NCBI GenBank assembly: GCA_900553775.1
Contig: USEZ01000027.1
Coordinates: forward strand, 1-15,984
DNA length: 15,984 bases
Direction of reading: 5' to 3'
DNA from: an uncultured Slackia sp.
GTDB lineage: Bacteria > Actinomycetota > Coriobacteriia > Coriobacteriales > Eggerthellaceae
Part shown: positions 1 through 8,156 of the stretch, in pieces
How positions within the stretch are numbered: the stretch's first letter is position 1
How the letters are laid out: each line of letters begins with the position of its first letter
Program-made: the position numbers and the translations under genes
The notes under the pieces: model-generated
The model's input: the letters and a program-made list of their open reading frames with translations, nothing else
Told to the model about the DNA's origin: nothing
Databases searched by the model: none

Positions 1-729
1 ATGAGAAAAATACTCGAAATGGTCGCCGAACGGTAGCGGACGCAGCAAAACCTTAGCCCCACGCTCCATGAAATGATCGGCAACTCCGTCGCGCATATAT
101 CCGTTGTATATATCGGACGGAAGAAGGATGCACGATTCGTCAAGATCTTTCGCATTGATTTCAGCCTTGCCGAACAGTGGGTTGCCTTCCGTCATCAGGA
201 GCATGACGGTCTCCGTCTGCAATTCGAAACCGGAAACCCCAGGAGGCATAACCGCCTCTTTGCGACATCCCTCCCAGCTCTTGCAGCCAGTAACCACGAT
301 ATCGTTGCTTTCATCGAGAAGCGCATCCGCCGTGCTTGCAGCACCAGGCGTCGCAAGCACTTCGACTATTTTCCGCGGATGCATCTCTTCCAATATGCGT
401 TTCGCCCTATGGATAGAGCTTTCAAGCCAAGGGAGATTCGTCGCCGCTATGCGAACCGAAAGATAATTCCCCTGAAGCGACCTGTATTCGGAAACGACAT
501 CGGCAACATCTTTGACAAGATGCGTCGCCGCCCCGACGAATCTTCGTCCTATCGGCGTCAAGGTCGGACGACCCTCGTTTCGCACGAATAGGACGCAATC
601 CAGTTCCGCCTCGAGCTCGGCTATATGCTCGACAAGCGTCGGCCGCGAAACGTGGGATTCTTGAGCGGCGGCCGTATAGTTGAGGGTTCGAGACAAAGCC
701 AGAAACTCCTCGAGATGCCGTGCATCCAT
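1..729 (-). CDS. LysR-family transcriptional regulator, C-terminus beyond window edge
   Basis: 243 codons are open from the ATG at 729 to the window edge; LysR proteins are usually about 300 residues, so roughly the last fifth is missing. The start follows a strong GGAGGGG site with good spacing. Residues 1-65 form the typical LysR winged helix-turn-helix (MDARHLEEFLALS, then NYTAAAQESHVSRPTLVEHI, then LF-R-x-RPTLTPIGRRF). After a linker helix, the effector-binding domain starts near residue 90 (LSVRIAATNLP). LysR proteins usually regulate a divergent neighbour in response to a small-molecule co-inducer and often repress themselves. Here the neighbour is the FAD protein at 1011. The co-inducer cannot be read from the sequence. 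Family call is firm; target is inference from the divergent layout. Confidence 0.93.
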   Translation of the reverse strand, partial: MDARHLEEFLALSRTLNYTAAAQESHVSRPTLVEHIAELEAELDCVLFVRNEGRPTLTPIGRRFVGAATHLVKDVADVVSEYRSLQGNYLSVRIAATNLPWLESSIHRAKRILEEMHPRKIVEVLATPGAASTADALLDESNDIVVTGCKSWEGCRKEAVMPPGVSGFELQTETVMLLMTEGNPLFGKAEINAKDLDESCILLPSDIYNGYMRDGVADHFMERGAKVLLRPLPFGDHFEYFSH

Positions 730-762
730 GATGCTCCCCTCCTTGAGCAAAGGTTTCGCCTG

Positions 763-779
763 GTCGCATGCCATGCGAC
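763..779. promoter_or_regulatory. Candidate LysR operator: perfect 8-bp-arm inverted repeat
   Basis: GTCGCATG and CATGCGAC flank a single C, giving a perfect dyad centred about 42 bp upstream of the LysR start codon. T-N11-A spacings, the loose LysR consensus, occur across it (T761 to A773, T769 to A781). Its place just upstream of the LysR ribosome site would suit autorepression. The symmetry is seen directly; the binding protein is inferred. Confidence 0.5.
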
Positions 780-920
780 AACGCAAACGGCGCCTCTTCA
801 GGATACCCGGACGAACAATGGCCACGCAAGCAGCAGATTTTCTTTCGCTTTGCCAAAATATCCTCCAGCACGAAAAATTACCCTACGGCCGCCGGCTCGG
901 ATGCCTCCGTATGATGAAAG

Positions 921-952
921 CAAAGCTCGCACCCGACCGAAACAAAGCTCGC
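921..952. repeat. Direct repeat upstream of the FAD protein gene
   Basis: CAAAGCTCGC occurs at 921-930 and again at 943-952, a 22-bp period or about two helical turns. The second copy also forms an inverted repeat with GAGCTT at 958-963 (AAGCTC at 945-950, 7-nt spacer). It lies 60-90 bp before the start codon, where an activator would bind near the -35 region. Function is unproven. Confidence 0.4.
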
Positions 953-1010
953 CAACGGAGCTTGCACACAAAGGCGGGCTTCGCGAGCAGAAAACGAGAA
1001 GGGGGACATC

Positions 1011-2795
1011 ATGGGGATGAATCGAAGGGATTTCCTCAAAAGCGCAGCTCTTGCGGGAGGCCTTGGAGCAGCCGTCGGCATGATGGGATGTGCGCCTCAA
1101 GAGCAGACGAGCAAGACTTCCGAGGCGAATCCGGCACGTGAAGCTTTCGAGAACGCCGCGCAGCCCATCGCTCCCGAAAACGTGCCTGCAGCATGGGATG
1201 AAGAGCGGGAAATCATCGTTGTCGGATCGGGCGCCGGCGGAATGAACGCGTCCATCAGGCTCGCGCAGGCGGGTTACGACGTTCTCATGCTGGAACGCAA
1301 TCCTGAAACAGGCGGCAACTCCAAACACTCATCGGTCTTTTCGAATTTCGGCGGACACAAGCAAGCCGAAGAAGCCCAATGGGCTTATCCGAACTACCCT
1401 TACGACATCGACAGCATCGTCGAGTTCGTCATGAGCTGCCAGCAGATGACCGGCGATCCCGACCTTTTGCGCGCCATGGCCGAAGAAGGACCCAAATGCA
1501 TCGATTGGATGAATGAAAAAGCAGGTGCGAAATGGGTTCCCATGAACCCATCGCCCGCTGGATGCGGCCTGCTTGAATGGGAAGGCATGTCGACTCCCAC
1601 AAACGGCATCAACGTCAATTTGATTCCGTTCCAAGAATTGGAGCAAGCGGCACGAAACGCCGGCGTCGACGTGAGGGTCGACTGCCCCGTCGCAACATTG
1701 GTCTACGACGGCGAGGGGGTCGTCGGCGTGGTGGCCGTCGAAAATGACGAGAATCGATTCATCAAGGCATCGCGCGGCGTTGTGCTGACAGCGGGCGGTA
1801 TGGAGGTCAATCGCGCCATGATGGCGAAATACTCCGCCACGACGCTTCAGGGCATCGCATGCATCGCCACGCCTCCGAACGGAACGGGCGAATGCATCCG
1901 CATGGGCCAGGGCGTCGGAGCGGACCTATCGGGATACGATTCGACAGGCGCATTCGATGGCGGCGTATGGTGGCGCGAATACGACGAGTTCGATACCGAG
2001 ATGGACTGCCATATCAACAAAGACGGCAACCAAGCCCTCCGACAGCCATGGCTTCGCATCAATCGCGATGGCAATCGCGTGCCTTACATCTCGACATCGG
2101 GACGCAGCTACCCCTACTCCACCGACGCCGCGCCCTCATCAGAAGGATTATGCGAAACGGCAGCAGTGGAAATGAGCCAGCCGGGCGGCCTGACCTTCTG
2201 TTGCTTCGACTCGAAATTCGACGAACTCGTAACCGAGAATTTCTTCGGCCAGGTAATCTGCCGCAAAGCGAAAATCGTCGCACCCGACGACCCCCACATC
2301 GATCGCGTGCCCGAATGGCTGCGCGATTGGCACACCGGTTTCCAGCAGATGATCGACGGCGGCGCCATCAAAAAATGCGACACCATCGAAGAACTCGAAG
2401 AACAACTCGGCCTCGAGAAAGGAATTCTCGTTTCCAATGTCGAGAAATGGAACGAAGCGTGCGCTGCGGGCGAAGATTATGCGCCCGCCTACAAATACCC
2501 CGCCGAATGGCTCATTCCAATCGACACGCCGCCATATTACGGAGCGAAGCTGGGCGGGCATGTGTTCGGGTCGAAAACCGGCCTCCGGATAACGCCCCGA
2601 ATGCAAGTCGTAAACACCGAAGGCAAGCCGATCAAGGGCCTTTACGCCGGATGGCACACAGCAGGGGGTTCGTCAGGAGACGGCAACCCTGCAGGCAAGC
2701 CTCTGACGGGAATGTACGCCGACCTGGGTCTTTCCTTCGTCGGCGGATACATGGCGGCAGGCGGCATTATGGCTCAAGACGGGATACAGGACTGA
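1011..2795 (+). CDS. Tat-exported FAD-binding oxidoreductase (flavocytochrome c / fumarate-reductase-like flavoprotein)
   Basis: 594 residues starting at the ATG at 1011, five to six bases after AAGGGGG; a second in-frame ATG at 1017 is less well spaced. The N-terminus is a twin-arginine signal (NRRDFLKSAALAGG) ending in MMGC with Cys27, so it may be an anchored lipoprotein. The FAD dinucleotide fold follows: VVGSGAGGMNA near 70-80, Glu95 at the end of beta-2, GGNS at 101. The C-terminal FAD segment is GLYAGWHTAGG. INRDGNR at 350-356 aligns with the segment holding the catalytic Arg of fumarate reductases, and His517 lies in the usual histidine region. The second substrate-binding Arg segment (GANRLGG in Shewanella Fcc3) is replaced here by GDGNPAGKP. 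No CxxCH heme motif is present, so electrons must come from another protein. Substrate unknown; canonical fumarate reduction is doubtful. Probably controlled by the divergent LysR. Confidence 0.9.
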   Translation: MGMNRRDFLKSAALAGGLGAAVGMMGCAPQEQTSKTSEANPAREAFENAAQPIAPENVPAAWDEEREIIVVGSGAGGMNASIRLAQAGYDVLMLERNPETGGNSKHSSVFSNFGGHKQAEEAQWAYPNYPYDIDSIVEFVMSCQQMTGDPDLLRAMAEEGPKCIDWMNEKAGAKWVPMNPSPAGCGLLEWEGMSTPTNGINVNLIPFQELEQAARNAGVDVRVDCPVATLVYDGEGVVGVVAVENDENRFIKASRGVVLTAGGMEVNRAMMAKYSATTLQGIACIATPPNGTGECIRMGQGVGADLSGYDSTGAFDGGVWWREYDEFDTEMDCHINKDGNQALRQPWLRINRDGNRVPYISTSGRSYPYSTDAAPSSEGLCETAAVEMSQPGGLTFCCFDSKFDELVTENFFGQVICRKAKIVAPDDPHIDRVPEWLRDWHTGFQQMIDGGAIKKCDTIEELEEQLGLEKGILVSNVEKWNEACAAGEDYAPAYKYPAEWLIPIDTPPYYGAKLGGHVFGSKTGLRITPRMQVVNTEGKPIKGLYAGWHTAGGSSGDGNPAGKPLTGMYADLGLSFVGGYMAAGGIMAQDGIQD

Positions 2796-2804
2796 CGCCC
2801 CTCC

Positions 2805-2832
2805 AGGGAGCTTCGTGCGAAGCTCCCTTTTT
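2805..2832 (+). terminator. Rho-independent terminator of the FAD protein gene
   Basis: A perfect 11-base inverted repeat (AGGGAGCTTCG and CGAAGCTCCCT around TG, in practice a 9-10 bp stem with a small loop) is followed directly by TTTT. It begins 10 bases after the stop codon and ends the plus-strand transcript before the converging YhgE operon. Confidence 0.92.
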
Positions 2833-2920
2833 CGTATGCCGGCAAAGCCGTCGCTCGGCCTGACGTTTCTCGGACTCGATTTCCTCAACCGCAGCGTCTA
2901 CGCCCTCGTATGCGCACAGT

Positions 2921-2946
2921 GCGGGCGAATCGAATGGTTCGCCCGC
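2921..2946. other. Stable hairpin downstream of the YhgE operon
   Basis: GCGGGCGAA (2921-2929) and TTCGCCCGC (2938-2946) form a perfect 9-bp stem with an 8-nt loop, 38 bases past the stop of the last YhgE gene. Neither strand has a T-run after it, so it is not a standard intrinsic terminator. It may protect the 3' end of the minus-strand mRNA or act with Rho. A perfect 12-bp palindrome, CGCCGGCCGGCG, lies next to it at 2967-2978. Confidence 0.5.
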
Positions 2947-2983
2947 GAGCCCGTCCGACGCTGATACGCCGGCCGGCGCCGCC

Positions 2984-5167
2984 CTACATCACCTTCGTGC
3001 TTTCCACCTTCTCGACGAACTTCGACACCACCTTGATCAAAGGCGTGCGCAGCACCAGGCCCAGCACGATGAAAGGCACCGTGAACAAAAGCAGGATGCC
3101 GATCTCGGTCCAGAAATCGCCGTTGTACACGCCGAACATGGCGGCGCGCATGGCATTGACCGCATGCGTGATGGGCAAATACGGGCTGAGGGCCTGCACG
3201 AAATCGGGCAGCGATTGCAGCGGGTAGCTTCCGCCGCCGCCCGACACCTGCGCGATCAGCAGAAACACCGACAGCGCCTTGCCGAAGTTGGCGAACGACA
3301 CCACCAACGTGTAGATGATGAACGCGAACACCAGCCCCGACACCCAGTAGCACAGCAGATAGAGCAGCGGATTGGCGGTCTGAACGCCCAAGAACACCAT
3401 GTTGCCCACGCTCATGACCGTGCTCTGCATAAGCGAGACGAGCGCCACCACGCCGAAACGTCCGATGAACTGCTGCCATGCCGGCGGGTTGCCCAGCTCT
3501 TCGAGGATGCGCGCCGAAGGGGCGGGCTTAAGCGTGACCATGGCGAGCAAGGCGCCGATCCACAGCGCGAGCGTCGTATACAAAGGCGTCATGGCCGACC
3601 CGAAATTATCCACCGGATACACGGCATGGCGGTCGAGCTGCACCGGCGCCGATACGGCCTTGGCAAGCGCCGCGGGGTCGGACCCGATGGCGGCTTTAAG
3701 CGCCTCGATGTCGCCCGTGGAAAGCGCTTCGGCGATATCGGCGCCCACCTCGTGCAGGCGCTGCCCCGCTGCGGACAGGTCGTCCGCAGCGGCGTCGAGC
3801 TTGCCTTTCGCGTCTCCCACGCCCGCCGCCACCGAATCGGCCGCCCCGATAAGGTCGGCGCCCGCATCATCGAGCATGGATGCCGTCGAGGAAAGCGACG
3901 AACTCGCGTCCGACACCGTTTGGGCCAACGTCTCGAGGTCGGGCTTGAGTTGCGTGTCGTAATCGGCCTTCGCGTCGGCGAGGCTGTCTTTCGCCTGGGT
4001 GGCGAGCGCCTTTATCTCGTCGCGCTTGGCCTGCGTGTCGGCACTGCCCGCGTCGATATCGTCGGCGGCGGCATACAGCGAATCGCGCAGCTGCTCTTGC
4101 AAGGCGATGGAGGCGTTCAGGCGGGCGATCGCGGAGTCGACCGCCGATTGGGCGCCTTCGGGCAGCGAAGGCTTCGCCGCCTCGAGCTGCGCCACGATAT
4201 CGCGATAGCCGTCCGCCTGGCCCGCCACCCTGTCTCCCGCCGCACGCAGCTGCGAAGACGACTCGGCCGCAAGCGACGAGGCGGAATCGAACGCCGCATC
4301 CATCGAGTCGGCCACGGCGCCGTAGCTTTGCGCGCTTTGCTGCAAAGCCGTCGAAAGCGCCGACGCGGAATCGCCCATGGCGGAGCCCACATCGCCCGCC
4401 GCGGCCTTGATGTCGTCGACCGACGAGGCCACCCCGTCGGCGGATGAGCGCACCTGGCCGAGCAGGGCGCCCGAATCCTCGATCAGGCCTTGCGCCGACC
4501 CGAGCACCGAGGAATACATGCCCAGAACCGAGGCCGCCTTGTCCACGCGCGTGCCCGCGTCGTCGATATGGCTCGCCAGCTCGCCGATGCGCCCGTTCAC
4601 GTCCGCCTCGTCGGCGTAGTCCGAAAGCGTCGAGGCAAGACCGAGCGCGACCTCGGAAAGCGTTTCGGCGAACACCTGATTCACCTGGGAAGAGACGCCG
4701 TCGGCTCCTTGGTCGGTCACCTTGGGGGCGATCGCGTTTTTCTTCTCGTTGGTGTAGTAGGCGATCTTCGCATGCTCGACGTCGTCGGAATAAAACGTCA
4801 TCATATCGCGGCTGAAACTTTCGGGGATGACCACGGCGGCGTAATAGCGCCCCGAGCGCGCGCCGTCGATCGCGTCCTCCTCGTCGGTGAACGTCCATTT
4901 CAGCTGGTCGTTGGCCCGCAAGGCGGACACCACCTGCTCGCCTACGTTCACCTCGATCGGCACCAGGTCGCTTTTGTAGCCTTCGTCGGAATTGGCCACG
5001 GCAACCGTGAGGTTGCCCGTGTTGTCGAACACGTTCCAGCAGGCTATGAGGTTGTACCAGGAAAACAGCGACGGGATGGCCACCAGGCCGAACACGATGA
5101 TCGCCGTGACCGTGTTGTGCGCGATGCGATTCAAATCGCCTGTGAAAAGGCGCCATATGACCCTCAT
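2984..5167 (-). CDS. YhgE/Pip-family membrane protein (second of tandem pair)
   Basis: 727 residues. The ATG at 5167 is chosen over an upstream in-frame ATG because it follows GAAGGAGG and gives the family N-terminus MRVIWRLFTGDLNRIA. One N-terminal membrane helix (about 19-42) is followed by a conserved external module (GNLTVAVANSDEGY, then VGEQVVSALRANDQLKW, then YYAAVVIPESFS). Residues about 190-480 are Ala/Ser/Asp-rich and predicted coiled coil. A C-terminal ABC-2-like domain starts at VYPVDNFGSAMTPLY (about 516) with some five membrane helices. YhgE/Pip proteins relate to the phage infection protein Pip of Lactococcus, the phage receptor YueB and the type VII secretion protein EsaA. No ATPase is adjacent, so transport is not shown. 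The start overlaps the upstream stop as ATGA, implying translational coupling. Confidence 0.9.
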   Translation of the reverse strand: MRVIWRLFTGDLNRIAHNTVTAIIVFGLVAIPSLFSWYNLIACWNVFDNTGNLTVAVANSDEGYKSDLVPIEVNVGEQVVSALRANDQLKWTFTDEEDAIDGARSGRYYAAVVIPESFSRDMMTFYSDDVEHAKIAYYTNEKKNAIAPKVTDQGADGVSSQVNQVFAETLSEVALGLASTLSDYADEADVNGRIGELASHIDDAGTRVDKAASVLGMYSSVLGSAQGLIEDSGALLGQVRSSADGVASSVDDIKAAAGDVGSAMGDSASALSTALQQSAQSYGAVADSMDAAFDSASSLAAESSSQLRAAGDRVAGQADGYRDIVAQLEAAKPSLPEGAQSAVDSAIARLNASIALQEQLRDSLYAAADDIDAGSADTQAKRDEIKALATQAKDSLADAKADYDTQLKPDLETLAQTVSDASSSLSSTASMLDDAGADLIGAADSVAAGVGDAKGKLDAAADDLSAAGQRLHEVGADIAEALSTGDIEALKAAIGSDPAALAKAVSAPVQLDRHAVYPVDNFGSAMTPLYTTLALWIGALLAMVTLKPAPSARILEELGNPPAWQQFIGRFGVVALVSLMQSTVMSVGNMVFLGVQTANPLLYLLCYWVSGLVFAFIIYTLVVSFANFGKALSVFLLIAQVSGGGGSYPLQSLPDFVQALSPYLPITHAVNAMRAAMFGVYNGDFWTEIGILLLFTVPFIVLGLVLRTPLIKVVSKFVEKVESTKVM

Positions 5168-7845
5168 CGACGGCCTCCTTCCTCGTGAGGCGCGCCGTCG
5201 CAGGCATCGTCGCGCGTCTTCGCGTCCTCGGCCGTGCGGCATCGGCGCGCCTGACCGGCCCGCGCCGTCGCAGGCGCCGATGCGTCGCAGCGCGCACGCG
5301 AGGTTGCCACCGCATTGCGACGGGCGTACAGCGTGCGCACCTCGTCGTCGCTCATCGCCTCAAGCGACACCTGGCGGTTCAGGCTGTCGCGCAGGTATTC
5401 CACGATGATGAGAAACGCCACGATGCCGACGAGCAGGATCACCCACGCCGTGAGCATGACCACCTTCTCGGTGGCCGTGATGGCGAACACGAGCGTGACC
5501 GCTGCGGGAATCAGGATGCCCGCCACCACCGCGCCGCGTTTGAATTTAGGATACAGCCGCACGAAGCGCGCCGCACGGGCCGCGATGGCACTGCGGTATT
5601 CCTCGCGGTCGGAAAGCACGCGGATAAGCTGCGCCATGCGGTAACGACGCTCGGGAAGCTGCACCGCCTCGCCGTTGATGATGTCGCTCTCTTCGATCTG
5701 GCGCGCGAAAAGCCTGTTCAGATTCGTCAGGTAAGGGCGCACCAGCACGCCGATCAAAAGGAACGCGACGGCGAAGACGAGAAGCACGCCGATGGCATGC
5801 AGCCAGGCGCCGTCGTAGAATCCGCAGGTGGTTTCGCGGATCGCATTGATGCCGTAGGTGAACGGGAACAGCGGATAGACCGCTTGGAAGAAGCTCGGCG
5901 TCATCTCGATGGGGTAAAGCCCCGTGGCGCCGGGAATCTGCACGAACACCAAGATCACGCAGATGGCCTTGCCCACATGCTGCAAAGCGGTGGACAGAGA
6001 ATATTGGATGGCCAGATAGGCAAGCGAGCAGATGACCGCCGTCAGGAAGAAGGCAGGCACGTTAACGGCCTGCACGCCGATGAAGAGGCAGCCCGCGCAG
6101 CATACGATCGCCTGAAGCGTCACCATGACCGCCAACAGCAGCCCGCGCCCGAAAAAGCGCTGGGCTATCGTGAGGTTTTCGATGCCTTCGTCGTCGACTT
6201 CGATACGCATGATCACCATGAGCATGAACACGCCGATCCACAGCGTGAGATTGATGAACAGCGGCGCCATGGCCGAACCGTAGGAATTCAGCGGATAAAG
6301 CTCGACGGTTTCGACCTGCGTGGGCGACATCATGAAATCGGCCACCTTCGCAGGATCGAGGTCGCCTTCGTCGAAGAGGCTCCCCAGCGCGCTCGACGAC
6401 CCCAATGCGGCAACGTCGGTTTTCACCGTTTCGAAATCGGCCTGCAGATCGCCAAGCAGGGAATCGGTCTGGCCGAGCGCATCGGCCGAAAGCGAAAGCG
6501 TGCTTTGAAGCTGGTCGATCACGCCGATGCCCTGGTCGACCAGAAGCGTCTGGTTCGATACCGCCGAGCCGAAGCCGGTCGTGGCCGTGACGACGCGCGC
6601 GAGGCCGTCGCTTGCCCGCGGGACGATATCGTCGCCGAGCGTTTGGCGATACCCGTCCACGCTGTTCAAGGTCTGCCGCACGGCATCGTTCGTAGCATCG
6701 GCGGCCCCCGAAATCGAAGTCGCCGTGTCGGCGGTGCCGTGCGAAAGCGCGCTCAGGCCGTCGAGCGCGCCCTGGGCGTCGGCATTGCGCTCTTCAAGCG
6801 ACGAGATGACCGTATCGAGCGCGCCTTTGCCCGGCTCGTCGTCGGGAATGGCCTGTTCGATGCCGCGCAGAAGCGCGATGATGCGGGCGTTCTCGTCGAC
6901 GACCGCCTGGGCGCCGTTCACAGCCGCGTCGACATCGCCCGTCGCCGCCACGACGCTTCCTGCCGTCTGCCCGATCGCCGCGTCGGTTTTCGAGGCGGCC
7001 TGGGAAAGCAGGGCCGATCCGCGGTCGAGCACGCTTCCCATCGACCCGGAAAACGCCACAATGCCCGTGTTGGCGTCGGCGGCAAGCTCGGACGCCTGGC
7101 CGAGACCGGTCGACAACAGCACGATCTGCGCCTTCGCCTCGTCGAGCGTGTCTTTGGCGGCATCGGCCTTGCCGACGGCCGCGTCGGCCGCCGCGACAAG
7201 CTCGCTCAGCGATGTGCGCGCATCCGCGATGCCGCTTTGCGCCTCCTCGAGGCGCGCGACGGCGCCGCCGCGCGTGTCTTCCAGGTCGATCTGCGCTTTT
7301 CCAAGCGCATCGTCGATGGCCGACACGACGGCCGAGCTTGCCGTGGAAACGAACGTGTCGTTGATCGTGGTATCGAGCGTCGTGGCGCCGGTGTCGGTGA
7401 TCTTCGGCGCCACCGGACCAGCTTTCTCGTTCACGTAGTATTCAAGCTGAGGCTGCTCGAAATCGCCCGAGAGCAGCGTCGTCACATCGGCACTGAAATC
7501 CTCGGGGATGACGAACGCCGCGTACGCCCGGCCCGATTCGACCTCCTCCATGGCCTCGTCGCGGCCCATGAACTGCCAGCCCAGCTGGTCGTTGGCCTTC
7601 AGCTCGTCGATGACCTGCTCTCCTAGGTCGATATCGCCGAGCATCTCGTCGCTCGCGCCGGCGTCTTCGTTCACTACGCACACGCGCAGGTTCCCCGTGT
7701 TTTCGTAGGGGTTCCAAAAACCCATGACGTTGAACCACGTGTACAGCGAAGGAAGCACCACCAAGAACAGCACGACGAGCCATGCCGGCGGCACTTTCGC
7801 AATGCGCTTCACATCGCGCCAGAACACGCGCAAGACGTTGCCCAC
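5164..7845 (-). CDS. YhgE/Pip-family membrane protein (first of tandem pair)
   Basis: 893 residues from a GTG at 7845. That start sits five bases after AAGGAGG and yields VGNVLRVFWRDVKRIAK, which aligns with the N-terminus of the downstream paralogue; an in-frame ATG at 7872 lacks such a site. Membrane helix 1 is at about 19-42. The external conserved block (GNLRVCVVNEDAGA, LGEQVIDELKANDQLGW, YAAFVIPEDFS) is followed by a long coiled-coil region to about 490, then LYPLNSYGSAMAPLF and an ABC-2-like membrane domain to about 712. Unlike its partner it continues for about 180 residues: a basic cytoplasmic stretch, two more membrane helices (about 770-815), and a charged tail rich in Ala, Arg and Asp. 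The stop overlaps the next gene by four bases. Function is unknown; a cell-envelope or surface role is inferred from the family. Confidence 0.9.
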   Translation of the reverse strand: MGNVLRVFWRDVKRIAKVPPAWLVVLFLVVLPSLYTWFNVMGFWNPYENTGNLRVCVVNEDAGASDEMLGDIDLGEQVIDELKANDQLGWQFMGRDEAMEEVESGRAYAAFVIPEDFSADVTTLLSGDFEQPQLEYYVNEKAGPVAPKITDTGATTLDTTINDTFVSTASSAVVSAIDDALGKAQIDLEDTRGGAVARLEEAQSGIADARTSLSELVAAADAAVGKADAAKDTLDEAKAQIVLLSTGLGQASELAADANTGIVAFSGSMGSVLDRGSALLSQAASKTDAAIGQTAGSVVAATGDVDAAVNGAQAVVDENARIIALLRGIEQAIPDDEPGKGALDTVISSLEERNADAQGALDGLSALSHGTADTATSISGAADATNDAVRQTLNSVDGYRQTLGDDIVPRASDGLARVVTATTGFGSAVSNQTLLVDQGIGVIDQLQSTLSLSADALGQTDSLLGDLQADFETVKTDVAALGSSSALGSLFDEGDLDPAKVADFMMSPTQVETVELYPLNSYGSAMAPLFINLTLWIGVFMLMVIMRIEVDDEGIENLTIAQRFFGRGLLLAVMVTLQAIVCCAGCLFIGVQAVNVPAFFLTAVICSLAYLAIQYSLSTALQHVGKAICVILVFVQIPGATGLYPIEMTPSFFQAVYPLFPFTYGINAIRETTCGFYDGAWLHAIGVLLVFAVAFLLIGVLVRPYLTNLNRLFARQIEESDIINGEAVQLPERRYRMAQLIRVLSDREEYRSAIAARAARFVRLYPKFKRGAVVAGILIPAAVTLVFAITATEKVVMLTAWVILLVGIVAFLIIVEYLRDSLNRQVSLEAMSDDEVRTLYARRNAVATSRARCDASAPATARAGQARRCRTAEDAKTRDDACDGAPHEEGGRR

Positions 7846-8156
7846 ACGCTCCTCCTTAGAAATAATCAACATTTGTATAGGAATGCGATTCTAGTAGGAG
7901 AAGCATGCGCAGGGAAAGGGCACGTCCCCCGTCACACAATTGTTACCGATTCTTGAGACCGGGAAGGCCGCGCCGCAAGACGGAGCGCGTCGATAGCGCC
8001 GGCAGCGAAGACGCGCGGGCGGACAGGCGGCACGCCCCGACGGATCCGCCCGCCCGCATGGTTCGAGCGAATCGCGCGGACTTCGCGAAAAACCGCGAAA
8101 CGGCACGCGACTGCGCGGACGACGGGCGGCTGCGCGGACGGCGCGAAACCCCGGCA
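7846..8156. other. Intergenic region between kinase gene and YhgE operon
   Basis: This 311-bp gap holds the leader of the YhgE operon. On the minus strand a weak promoter is possible: TTCTCC at 7902-7897, 17 nt, then TATACA at 7879-7874. It would start RNA near 7867, just downstream of the alternative ATG at 7872 and consistent with the GTG start. The rest is very GC-rich, with an 11-base direct repeat (CTGCGCGGACG at 8111 and 8130) and a small hairpin at 8082-8099 without a T-run. No credible gene is seen in it. Confidence 0.45.
7851..7857 (-). promoter_or_regulatory. Ribosome binding site fixing a GTG start
   Basis: AAGGAGG lies five bases before the GTG at 7845 and inside the reading frame of the longer ATG-initiated alternative. 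A site this good, placed here, argues that GTG is the true start of the first YhgE gene. Confidence 0.75.

Larger units (their letters stand above)
730..1010. promoter_or_regulatory. Divergent intergenic control region
   Basis: A 281-bp non-coding gap separates the LysR gene from the FAD protein gene. It holds a perfect inverted repeat at 763-779 and a direct repeat at 921-930/943-952, annotated separately. For the LysR gene on the minus strand, a weak sigma70-like pair is possible: TTGCGT, then 18 nt, then TATCCT at 805-800. On the plus strand, TTGCCA at 850 with AAAAAT 17 nt later is another weak pair. Neither is convincing alone. No small ORF with a ribosome site was found here. Confidence 0.5.

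Noticed and set aside
3164..4447. Long plus-strand open frame opposite the second YhgE gene
   Set aside because: Arg/His-rich translation with no domain or ribosome site; it is the GC-rich antisense shadow of a gene with clear family motifs.
5185..7626. 813-codon plus-strand open frame opposite the first YhgE gene
   Set aside because: Composition is Arg, His, Gly and Asp shadow of the antisense gene, with no recognisable motif.
8082..8099. Hairpin TTCGCG/CGCGAA after the kinase gene as an intrinsic terminator
   Set aside because: The T residues are in the loop, and no T-run follows the stem on the transcribed strand.
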